Source: Sparassis latifolia
Taxonomy: Eukaryota > Basidiomycota > Agaricomycetes > Polyporales > Sparassidaceae
NCBI GenBank assembly: GCA_018466975.1
Contig: CM031553.1
Span: 62,001-126,000, forward strand
Direction of reading: 5' to 3'
DNA length: 64,000 nucleotides
Within the stretch, counting starts at the first letter, position 1; each line of letters opens with the position of its first letter. The position numbers and the translations under genes are program-made. Under the pieces are notes generated by a model that saw only the letters and a program-made list of their open reading frames with translations, was not told the DNA's origin and did not search any database. Below, in pieces: positions 1 to 10,075 of the stretch.

Positions 1-1633
1 GCAAGCGCGCGAGGTAGCTCGTGCACACGCCCCGCCGGGGCACCTTGAGCATCGTCCTGTAGTGCACGATCGCAACACACAGATGCACCTGGCGCGGATG
101 CCGCTGCAAGCGCGGTAAGAAAGAGGTGCACGCAGCTGGACAGAGGAAGGGCGGGAGTAACCACGCACCTTGACCGAGCTGGCGATGGAGAACTCGCGTG
201 ACCGGAGCGGCGGGAAGAGGTCGAACACGTATTCACGGGGCACGCGCGCCGAGCGGAACTCGTCCAGAACCTCGCGGATCGTCCTCCTCGGGCGCTGGCA
301 GTACTCGTACATCTCGTCCTTACAGGGGAGAAATTAGCGGGCGTCTCGTTCGACAGGGGAGAGGTCAGCACTTACCGCGCCTTCCGCGCTTAGAAACTCC
401 TCCAGCTTCTCGCGCTCGAGCTCGTCCGTGACAAAGTGTCGCAAGAGCGCGAAGAACGAGCGGCGTGGGACCGCGCCGATGTCGAGGTATCGCGTGAAGA
501 GCGCGCGTAGCGTGGTCGTGTGGGGGAGGTGATCGGGGAGAGACTGGTCTGCGAGCATCTCAGTTATCACTGGTCAAAGGTAGGTCGGTGTACGGTACCT
601 AGTAATGCATGTGTAATCGTGAACGGGTCGTCCGCTACGTTCGCAAAGCCAAGTGTTACAAGCACGGTGTCCACGTCCATTGCTGCAGCTTCCGGGTGTA
701 TGACAAGGACGTCCCCAGGCTCGTACCTGCTCACCGTCTCGTCTCATTCAACAACAAACTCGACTAACGCAGTCGCACGCACCGCACATCCTCCTCGAAA
801 TCAAACTCAAAGTGCCGCACGTCCTGGTACCAATCCTCCGCAGTGATTCGGCGGTTGCACGACATCGTCGCAGTGTGGTACCGCCGATCCAGCGCCAGCG
901 GATCCTTGAGAGCACTGGAGCTCGGCCCGTCCGCGTCAGAGAGCGAGATGCGCGGCGGGGGTAGGCTGTCTGCTGGTGGGATCACCACGTCGGGCGGGAG
1001 GGGGTACATCGCGAGGAGCACGTCCTCGAGCTTCGCTATCCACGGCTCAAACGCGCCGTCAACCCTAAACACGTATTAGCCCGTGCAACACCAAAAAACT
1101 ACAATGCACGGCAAATTAAAGATGATACTACAACGTACCCGAGCGGGTGCTGGTCATCCCCCTCGCCGCGCGCACATATCTCCGTCGCGCCCAGACTCTC
1201 GAGCCGGCGGGCCAGTAATTTCGCGGGCCAGCAGAACTTCTCATAGGCGGAGTCTCCCAGGCCGAACACCGCAAACGCGAGGTCTTCAAACAGGTCCTCC
1301 GGGAGGTCCGCGCGGAGGAGCATATTCCACAGCGGCGTCATCGCGCGTGGCTCCTTCCCTGTTCCCGTCGTCGACACGACAAACACCACGCGGTTCTCCG
1401 AGATAAGGTCCGACTGGGAACCACTGAGTATGATGTTGACATGTTGGTCGAATACCGCGAGGACGTACCGGGGCGTAGGCGTTCATGCTGTGCACTATCG
1501 CGTCCAGATGGATGCGCCTGCACTGTCTTGCGGCGCGATCTGAAATTTCCTGCGCATTTCCCGTCTCCGTCGCATAGAGGATGGTGAGGCTGCGAGGGAG
1601 GCGGTCGTGTGGGGAAGATGACATCGGAGTCAC
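1..1633 (-). CDS. TAH18: NADPH-dependent diflavin oxidoreductase (partial, C-terminus beyond left edge)
   Basis: Cytosolic FMN/FAD reductase that passes electrons from NADPH to the Fe-S protein Dre2 for cytosolic Fe-S cluster assembly (family knowledge). The N-terminal flavodoxin domain shows the FMN loop ILYATETGNAQEIS just after the start, then VVFVVSTTGTGKEP and FAVFGLGDSAYEKF. A linker with DGAFEPWIAKLEDVL follows, then the FAD-binding part with RYEPGDVLVIHPE (about 640-740) and the FAD motif REFSIASSV (about 190-215). The piece at the left edge, RRGVCTSYLARL, matches the segment that precedes the NADPH domain. Several introns are visible; the first joins NAYAP to SDLISENRVV (about 1412-1476). 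The ATG at 1633 is chosen because the flavodoxin motif begins about 17 codons later. The NADPH-binding C-terminus lies outside the window. Confidence 0.9.
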
Positions 1634-1855
1634 GATCAGACTTGCTGGAGGGCGTATTATCTGATAACGCCCAGCGCTTAGATTACACTGACCGTGCTAC
1701 CAGGTACAACCTCGACGTGTATTAGAAACAGGTCAAGCTCATGAGCGACATGCAGTATAGTAGTAGTACGGAGTAGACAGAAACGCAGCAAGTCCGATAT
1801 CTCAGTCCTATGGAAAACCAGCAGGAAATACACGAGAGCAGAATCGATATCCATG

Positions 1856-4348
1856 TCATTGAAAGTCTCGCGGGCTGTCGAACGGCGAATGCGTCATCCT
1901 GGCCATTCCCACCGAAGTGGTGGGAGTATTAGCCAACGCCACCAGCGACCCCGAGCTGCCCTGCGACGACTTGGAGCGGATTGTCCCATGACGACTGGGC
2001 ACCGGCGGAACAGACGGAGAGGCGGTTGCCGACCGCCGAGGGGGAGGAGGTGGCGGCGGCTTCTTCGCAGGCGCTGCCTTCACCGCAATCCCAGAGATCC
2101 TTCCCGGTGGGAGGTACGAGGTGCTGGTCTGCCACGTATCGGAATCGTCGTCGTCCTTCGACCGCCGGATTGGCATGAGGTGCTCCTCCTCATCGTCCTC
2201 CCCACTGCTGCTTGCACCGTCGTGATTGAACGCGCCGTACAGGGGACTACTGACCCCCGCATAGTTGTGGTCGCCAAAGAGATGTTCATCGTCCACATCG
2301 CTCGTAACAAATTCCTCCGTCCCGACATGCTCCGTCCCGCGTTTGGGATCGTCGCTGTCCAAGGAAAGCGTAGAGGGCGTGTTGGCGCCAAAGCGTGACA
2401 TGACAGGTGGGCGCTGCGGTAATGGCGGTCTCGAAGACACAGAGAGCGTAGGCGGGTTGATCACTTCCGTGTACGTTCTGGGGAAGAGACCTCGCTTTCC
2501 GCCCAGCTCGCCCATCCACCAGCCGTCGAGCACCTCGTTAACGACAACGATCTGGTCCCCCGTGCGGAACGTCAGCTCGTCCGACGATCCCGCAGCGAAG
2601 TCATACAGCGCCACCGCAACCTTGCGTGGAGCCGCGTTCCATCGCGAGGATGCGTACATCGACTGACTCGCAGGCATACGGGTGACCACCTTAGGAGATA
2701 GACTCGGTGTGGCAGGCGCGCTCTTGCTCTTGGCGTACATGCCTGTGGATCTCTTCACGTCAGCATAATCCTCGTCTCCAGGGTGATGGCCGACTCCAGC
2801 ATCGTCATGTAGCGCAGCAAAGGCGTCCTTATCCTTGTCTTTCTTCCCAAGGGCCGTGACAGAGCTCATCGCACTGGATGCCCACCCTGCCACGCTCATC
2901 TTCCGCGGCGCCTTGTCGGCCTTCTCTTTCTCCTTCTCCTTGTCCGTCTTGTCTCTGTCCTTCTCGCTTGCCGCAGTCGCAGTGCTGTCTGAGCGCTTCC
3001 TAGACGCACGAGATTGCGCGCGAGACGGCGCCCTGCTGCTGGCCTGTGACTTTCGCCGACTCAGCGATCTCCTTATCCCCTTCGACGGCTCTTCTACGGA
3101 CTCGTCCGACAACTCTGCGTGCTTTGACAGGGACTTCATTGAACGTACAGAGTTAGAGCGATGCTCGTTCGGTGCCGAGCGGATGAACGAGTGCGTAGGA
3201 CCCGCCTTCCCACGATAGGGTTCCATCTGCTGTAGTGTAGACCTTCGTGACGTGATGAGCCAGACGTCCCAAAGATAAAACCACCGCGACGTACTCGTCA
3301 ACCCAGCCTGACTTCACATCCCGCAGGACTTCCACGCATTGTTCGGCATAATTGATCTCGACGTCCAATAGTCCTGAGAGCTCCCGCAACAGAGAGACCT
3401 CGTTGTCTTGAATTGCGTGCATGCGCGCGCGCACATCCTCGGCAGTCTCTTCGCTATGTGACAAGCAACGATTGAGCCTAGTCCGACATCAGTGACGCGA
3501 AACCGGGGACGCACTAGCGCGACTGCGCTCTCGCACATTCATCCTCGGCTTCTATCCGCTCTTTCTCTTTCTCCTTCTTACTGTTCTTCACCTTATCTAG
3601 TTTTGTGATAGCTGCATCGTAGCTTAACCTATCATAGACAAATTAAAGCAGATACACGACGGGACGGGTTATATGCGCACCGTCTGCTCTCGAGCTTCTT
3701 TCGCACCACCTGATACTCCTTGATCTCGTCTTCGGCACGACGCAACGAAGCGATATAGTTCTCCTCGAACAGCATCGCGTACGTCTCCTGGAGCGTCGCC
3801 ATCTTGCAGTGAGCACGACCCAAGTTAACCAAAGATGTCCCTACGATTGATGAGACAAGATGAATATACGGGGTACCCTCCAGATGACCAAAGAAGTACC
3901 GAAGGCAGAATCATCGCCAAACTCCTCCCCGTGCTGGATCATAACCACGCCTAGCGCGTCGATGGGCAGCATTTTCCCGGAGTCCTCGATGACCTCAGAA
4001 ATCTTCTTCTTTCGGAGGGCTTCGTGACAATCCTCCGATGCGACATGGAGCCTGCCGTCATAGTTCACAAGGCGTGAACAATGTCATACACACCGGCAGC
4101 TGGTACTCACTTCCACAAGCCCTGCCTTCGCAGCTCGATATCGTGCTCAAGCTCACGAAATTCATCTGTGACGATGGTCCGGTCCCGCGACGAAATTACT
4201 TCGCCGGCCCACTGCGAAATGATCTCAGTTCCTGCATCGTCGCATCTTCCGAATGAACGCGACACACCTGGCGCAACTTTCCAAGCTTCTAACGCGTCAG
4301 TTAGGCATCACAAACATAGACTAACGAACTCACCTGCTTGCTCGCCAT
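1856..4348 (-). CDS. BAR-domain and SH3-domain adaptor protein
   Basis: Probable membrane-curvature and endocytosis/actin adaptor with an N-terminal BAR domain and a central SH3 domain. The first exon starts at the ATG at 4348 (MASKQ). After short introns the product continues as KLGKLRQ|WAGEVISSRDRT and then DEFRELEHDIELRRQGLWK, typical of the BAR N-terminus; I placed that intron by keeping this phrase in frame. Further BAR exons contain YAMLFEENYIASLRRAEDE and LLRELSGLLDVEINYAEQC. A Ser/Arg/Lys-rich stretch follows, then an SH3 domain with VALYDFAAGSSDELTF, DGWWMGEL and KRGLFPRTYTEVI (about 2440-2620). The C-terminal tail is acidic and proline-rich (PPPPPPP near the end). The stop is at 1856-1858. 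Which named yeast BAR protein it matches best is not clear. The locus is the source of the partial copy at 6.1-6.5 kb. Confidence 0.8.
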
Positions 4349-4858
4349 GTCCGCTGTCCGCTGCTCCTCGCACTGGTTACCAACAATAACGACGGTGACG
4401 CGAAGGTGGTGGTTCGACTCTGGAGCCCCACATGACGGTAACGGGAATTATTGGCCCAGGCAAGAGATGCGATCGGGAAGCTTATGCTTGCCATATTGGG
4501 AACTGACCGCGTCAAAGGCACGAGCCGAACACGCCGTCGAGATTCAGCTTTCCATGAGTATTTGCGAAACCTGACTTAAAGGCGCAGCATCCATTCTCTG
4601 ACGAACCTCTCGAATTTCGGTCACCCCGGACATGAGGACGGCGCTACGGCTATGAATCTTTCTACCCACTCGTGCTCTCCTCGAGCTCTGCAGAAGCTGT
4701 ACACGACACGGGTCTACTGTCCTTATACGTGAAGAACACAAGAAACTACATTCAACATTCGGACCCCCGGATACAGCTCAGAGAGCCGCAGCGCGGCTTC
4801 TCCGCGCGCGAATTGTTCCACAGTACAACCTCGAGAAATGATGTCAGCTTTGTAGACA
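4349..4858. other. Intergenic stretch between the BAR-SH3 gene and the chimeric gene
   Basis: About 510 bp. The part next to 4348 is the upstream region of the BAR-SH3 gene. Its first ~100 bp still align, with many changes, to the sequence beyond the broken copy at about 6490-6560. No gene or RNA is recognised here. Confidence 0.5.
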
Positions 4859-6222
4859 CTACAGGAGGTGCTGCAAGACGTCCGCACACATCCGCTCTGT
4901 ATGCTTGATCACGGCGCAAGAGTTTTTCTTGTAGAACCGCATCTTTGACCTCCACGAGCCCTGACTCTCAACGGTTGCCTTCCCTGTTTTCATCTCCTCT
5001 AACCTCTTCTGAAACCACGCTTCGGCCCCCGATGTCCAGTACCCAACATCTAGGCCACAGCTCTTCCAGATGTCAGGTGAAGGCCACCAGGAGACATGAG
5101 TTACTTGGTCCCCGCCACCATTACCTGTATAGATATTAAGTAATAGCTTGTTTGGCATAGCGTTACTGCAGACTCACCTGTCTCCACATAGTACATGCCG
5201 TGTAAAATTTTGATTTCATCTTCCGTGAGTGTATCGTCAAGCGTGCCCGATTGTTCCCCAGCAGTGGGCCCGTAATAAGATGTCACCTCCTTTGACGGAC
5301 CGAGCGGAACATCTCTGCGGTGTTCCAATGCCTCTCTGCTGAGTCGCCAGAGAATTCCTCCCGCTAGTGCAGCGGCGCGGGCCCGCGGCTGCGATAGCAG
5401 TTGGTCACGGCGGTGAACGTATATGTCGTACTCTTCCTGAGTGGCTTTGAAATCTTTCGAGCGGCGGGGCACGCTCGGACATAAGCCGGTGTCCCTCCAC
5501 TGCACGCGGTCCATCGCCACGCTCATTAGAGTCTGGAAGGGAATTCCAATGCGTACGTATTCCGCGGCCAATTCCTCCAAGGATGGACCCCATTCGCATC
5601 GGACACACTGGATGACTGCCATCGCATCGCGGACGACAATTTGCCACGATCTTATCAACCGAGTTTTGACCGGCGTCAGCGCATATCCCCACGAGTTGTC
5701 TGCGAATTTGTAGCGCTGGACTCTGAACATAGGTTTGTGGATCTCCAGCACATATGCGGGATTTTTCTCGCAGAGATCCCATTGTTCCTCGGGCACCTGA
5801 GCATTCGCGAGAGATGAGACAAAATGGATGATGCCATGACCCATCTCTTCGACCTCGAACCTATACTGCTTCTCAGCGAGTGCACCCATGACATGCTTGG
5901 GTTCCAGGACTTTCTTTGTGACTTCCTCGTAGCGCGGATTGTTAATGAACCCGTACCGTGCATATAATAGACCTTCCAGCCAGTCATGCTTGACATTCCC
6001 TTCGTCCAAGGTGCCGAGAATTTGCTCCACTAATTCTTCCTTCACCTGAATGTCGTTCTTCACCATTGTGTTTTCTAACTCGGTCTTCAAGTGCGCATTA
6101 TCCACCGCGACTGCGTCTCCTTCACATTGGCCTAAGTTTTTAGTGCCGAAATGTGGCATGACAAACAAGGGCTGAGATAATGGAGGTTTCGAAGATACAG
6201 AGACCGCAGAAGGGTTTATCAC
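4859..6222 (-). CDS. Chimeric protein: SH3-tail fragment fused to an unnamed basidiomycete expanded family
   Basis: Two exons, 6222-5178 and 5124-4859, joined across a 53-bp GT..AG intron (VETG|NGGGDQ). The first ~30 residues (MINPSAVSVSSKPPLSQ... to FGTKN) are a diverged copy of the residues just after the SH3 domain of the neighbouring BAR-SH3 protein. The remainder is unrelated. It shows KYKFADNSWGYALTPVK-like, RSWQIVVRDAMAVIQC, WGPSLEELAAEYVRIG, PRARAAALAGGILWRL and SWWPSPDIWKSCGLDVGYW motifs. I remember this pattern from large families of uncharacterised proteins in Agaricomycete genomes; its function is unknown and a link to mobile elements is only suspected. The body reads open with no frameshift. 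It could be a working gene that gained a new 5' end, or a relic. Start uncertain: an upstream exon in the BAR remnant is possible. Confidence 0.6.
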
Positions 6223-6500
6223 TTCTGTGTACGTGGTGAGAAAGAGACCATGCTGTCCGTGTAGGTAAATATCGTGCTCAATTTAAACTCACAATACTTG
6301 TCCATGAAAATGGTCCTGTCTTGTGATGGACTCACTTCACCTGCTTCCTGCGAAATGTTCCCAGTTCTCAGTATATTGTCGTACCTGCGGAATGAACCTG
6401 ACGCACTGTACGCAACTTTGCAAGCTTCTGGCGCGTCAGTACTCAGTAGGCATCGCAAACAACCGACTCACCTGCTCGCTCGTTACGTCCGCGGGTCCTG
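6223..6500 (-). pseudogene. Broken partial copy of the BAR-SH3 gene 5' region
   Basis: Read on the minus strand, 6490 to about 6275 aligns with the first exons and introns of the BAR-SH3 gene (4348 to about 4145). It includes matches to the RDRT exon and to the donor region CACCTGC. The equivalent of the start codon is lost: the plus strand reads GCTCGTTACG where the intact gene reads GCTCGCCATG. From about 6275 the copy jumps to the end of the SH3 exon (GLF..TYTEVINPS), so about 1.6 kb of the source gene is missing. The copy then runs into the chimeric gene. Confidence 0.75.
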
Positions 6501-7041
6501 GTCCTGGTTCCCGGTTACCGACGATGTCGACAGCGACAAGAAGCGGGTGGTGCCAGCGGGGACAAGAAGCGGGCACTCCCAACTTTCTCTTATGGACTTA
6601 TTTAGATTTTTGGGTCCGACAACCCCTATTTAAGGCCATAAGTGTTTAAATAAGTCGAATTTCAGACACTCAGGGAAGATGCCTTAGGCCCTTTTTGTCC
6701 TTATGTCCTTAAATAACGACCATAAGTCCATGTAAGTTATTTAAGTGTCCTTTTAAGGAAAAGTGGGGTTTCCCTGATGCCTGGTCCGATTCTGGGACCC
6801 TGCTTGGTGGTTGTTTGCCCAGTTGACTGGCATCAGGAAAAACCTCCCGGCGCCATTGTGAAGAATTCATAGGACCGTCCAATTGTAGAGAATGCGTATA
6901 AATTTGACGTTTTCCGGTGAATTGTAGGAAAGCGTGCTCATTCCTTTGGCTTCGACAATAATCACATTGAAAAAACTAATAATTACTACTGGAACATGTG
7001 AATTGTGTACGCTACTAGTTCACGACCGATGCACAAAGATG
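6501..7041. other. Intergenic, AT-rich, with a short inverted repeat
   Basis: About 540 bp without a gene. It contains the inverted pair ATGGACTTAT (about 6592-6601) and ATAAGTCCAT (about 6723-6732), with several TTTAAATAA-like words between them. This could be a small non-autonomous element, but no target duplication was identified. Confidence 0.35.
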
Positions 7042-9048
7042 TCAATATAAATTGAAGTAGGTATGCCGATTTTTGAAGGGGTTCACGTAGAATGTAGAGC
7101 ATTGGTCGAGGACGTTCTCACTCGTCCAGTGAGCAGGTACGGCACGCCTCCATTTTGGTAGGAGATGAACGCTGATTTGGATCAGTGACAGAGGCACAAC
7201 AGAAGCGAGCCTTGCACCATCTTTGAGTGTCTGCTTTACCTTGTACATCTTGAGGTTTGCGTCAGGAGATGCCGTGAATTTCGAAAACCATTCCACGTAA
7301 GCAAGGTGGCGAGGTGGAGGACTGTTATGAGGAAAAAGTCCCAAGGCTGACGACGGCAGAGACAAAATTTTAAACGAATCTGTCCAACGCGCTTCGCTAT
7401 GCGGAGCAAGAACCTCAGGTCAGAGACACAATCGTGCTAACAGAGTTCATTACATACGTACCTTGGAGGGTCGATCCCACTAAGTCTTCGAGTCGTGCGG
7501 CACGTACCTGGATGAGTGCAGTGTCGAAAGGGGCAGGGACTACGACATCCCCATCTTTATCGAAGATGCGGGGATGGGCATGGATAGAATCCAAAGTCTC
7601 CTGGCCGTGGACCTCTTCATTCCAGAATTTGATCTTGTGAAAGACTGGAACCGAGTGATAGGGAAAACGGATCGTTGCTGCGCATTCTTCAATCTGCTGG
7701 ATTGAGAATGTGGGGTTGTTGTACTGAGCAATGAATCGGGTGAGAGCCGGGACGAAGAATGTCGCACCATAATGCGACGGTGAGGCGAGGAGTTCAAGGT
7801 CGACACCCTTGCGAGTGGGATGCCGAGTCATCTTTTGGTGAAGAGCGCAAGCCATGTCTGGCGGCTCCCAACGACGCTCGTATGCATCCGCGATGATATT
7901 TTCGGCTGACACGGCTTGGTGGGAACGCCAGATTATGTACTTTGCAAGGTGGATCACCTTTTCGCGCCGCTCTAGCCACTTCGTCATCTGCGGAATTCAT
8001 CCTTACAATTTGTTGCACGATAGGCATCCTTGGCGAAATCGATGTGAAGCCGCTCAGTGGATTCCGTGTTGTAGTTATCAGTAGTGCCGAAAAGCCTGAT
8101 GCTACGGGCGTAGTGTTCGAGGAAATGAAACTTCGGAATGTTAAATTGATCACGTATTCCCAGATCCATGAAGATATACTTGTTGGCATGATACTCCACA
8201 AGCGACGCGTCCAGAGCCTGTAGGGTCTCCTCGGTGTGAACGGGATACTGTGCAAGGTATAGAAAATTCAGAATAGACCGCGTCGCACGAACTAGAGGCG
8301 CTGCTGACAGGTCTCTGGGCATAGGAATATCAACGACTAGACCAAGCAGGAAACGGCACATTTGCTTGTGTTCTGTCCCACTGACTCGTGAAAGACTTGT
8401 GATCCCTTTGTGGAAGATGCGGATATCGTGATTCGGAGGTAGACGTCGCACACGTGCATCAATCTCGGCCGCACCACATACATCAGTGAGTCATGACAGA
8501 AGGTGTCTTACCACTCCTTGGTACAGCTGGTGAAGAATGTCGGGAGTGATGGAGAGGAAGATGTTGACATACGGTAATTTCTCCCAGAATGGATGCTGTA
8601 TGGGTTTGAGGTTGGCAGATTCACAGGCTTCATTGAATTTTGGTGAGCCTAATAAATCCAGTGCTTCGTAGACAGCATCAAGGTCGCGATAGTCGTACTC
8701 GCAAGGAAAAGAACCAAGATCATCGTGGGGGCAGTCGCACACAGGACAGTCTCCGGTGTACGCACAGGTCACTAGACATTGCTCCGGATAATCCCCGACA
8801 TATGCGGCCAGTATGGGATGGCAGCGACGCTCAACTCCATCACCGCTAGCCATTGCAATCCCTGACCTGCCAGCTTCTTGGAGAGGTTCCACTACGCGAG
8901 CTAAGCATGAGTGAAATAAATTCGCCAAGCTACGGCGACGTGCTGCCTTATTCTTGATATGTTCCAAGCGCGACGTTGGCAGGTATGCGAGAAGGATTTG
9001 ACCTGGAAGCGACGGCGAGGGTGCTAGCCTAAACCTGCTTGGCAGTAT
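7042..9048 (-). pseudogene. 5'-truncated Plavaka-type (CACTA-related) DNA transposase
   Basis: Minus-strand exons give typical Plavaka phrases in order. These are DGVERRCHPILAAYVGDYPE and the zinc-like TGDCPVCDCP, then SITPDILHQLYQGVVRHL (about 8491-8967). Next come GTEHKQMCRFLLGLV, IPKFHFLEHYARSIRLFGTTDNYNTE, ERLHIDFAKDAYRATN and MTKWLERREKVI (about 7930-8451). The C-terminal domain follows, with FWNEEVHGQETLDSIHA, and a last exon ending in NPFKNRHTYFNLY. The N-terminal part of the family, carrying the first predicted catalytic acidic residue, is absent. The readable sequence starts at 9048, directly against the stop codon of the next gene, so this is a truncated copy that should not be active. 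The remaining exons are largely open, suggesting a fairly recent arrival. Confidence 0.8.
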
Positions 9049-9979
9049 TCAGATGATAAAGGTGAATCTCAGCCCGCAATGGTCACTCCAAGGGATCTCG
9101 ACAGGTTTCTCGCCCGGCCTGGGTACCTCAATAGTACCAGGGCGGAGGACTTTTATCTCCTGAGCCTTTAAGCCCATCATTGCAACCTTGTCCAACCTGC
9201 CCGGCCCCAGTCCGTCCCGCCGTTCCAAGCCGACACCCCACGTAGCTCCATCAAGGTCTTCCCTCCCATTCAGTGCGACCCACGCATCTACCAGTTCGTT
9301 CTTGTCGACGAGCCCATCATCCCCGGGGGTGATGGCGTTGAAGTCGCCTGCAATGATCCCGCCACTGCATCCGGGCTCGCGTAGGACGTTGGCCATTATC
9401 TTCATCTGCTGTGCGCGGTAGTGTAGCGTATCCTCGAGCGAGTCGAGGTGCACGTTGATGAGACGGAAGACTGTACCCGGCGATATTGGGTGGATGATGT
9501 CCACACAAAGAGCATCCCTCCTGTACTTGCTCGGGAGTATCACGCGGAGACGGGCCCGAGCATGAAATTATCCCCTCTCTCGATCCCATCGCCTTCCTTC
9601 TGCGAATCCAGGAGGGAGGTAAAGCGCGCGCTGGACAGCAACGTCATGGTCGCAAAGGGCACGTCCTCAAACGACGTTTGGTCCTCAAATCAGTGGCCAG
9701 GAAGGCAGCGCGCACTCTCGCATCGTCTAGGAGAGAGGCCCGGACCTCAGGCGTGACTTCTTGGAGCAAGAGAATATCAGGAGATTCCGGTTCCTTGAGG
9801 ATATGGCTGAGGATGAGTTTGGCGCGTGAGACGGGCCGCGAGAAAGCGTCAATGTTCCATGATATGAGAGAAAGCGTCTGCGTCACTTGGCTCTGTGCGT
9901 TTCGCAAAGGTATGGGTTCCCAGCGTCGGATGGATCGGTTGAAGGCAGAAAGAGTGCGCGAGAGTCTGTTGGTGATCAT
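9049..9979 (-). CDS. Endonuclease/exonuclease/phosphatase-family protein (TDP2-like), with two apparent frameshifts
   Basis: Metal-dependent phosphoesterase of the EEP fold, the superfamily that includes TDP2, AP endonucleases and Ccr4. Motifs in order are LSLISWNIDAF, DILLLQEVTPE, VFRLINVHLDS, GIIAGDFNAITPGDDG, RLDKVAMMG and WSDHCGLRFTF, so the catalytic E, D/N and DH residues are present. The frame breaks twice. Near 9686-9690 the plus strand reads CTCAAATCAG where one extra base would restore ATD.EDQTSFEDVPF. Near 9543-9551 one missing base separates FMLGPVS from RVILPSKY. Both breaks sit at short homopolymers, so sequencing error is as likely as true decay. The start may be the ATG at 9979 or one at 10015. 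The next gene's stop lies about 100 bp upstream. Confidence 0.8.
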
Positions 9980-10075
9980 GGCGATCTGCAGGAAAGATCT
10001 GTGGTCTCCAATCATACATCAATCTAGCACAAAGTACTGGCTACAAAAACAGTCAACATTACGATACAATTGCAA

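Noticed and set aside
2835..3218. Plus-strand frame rich in Phe/Ser/Leu
   Set aside because: Antisense of the Lys/Glu/Ser-rich region of the BAR-SH3 protein.
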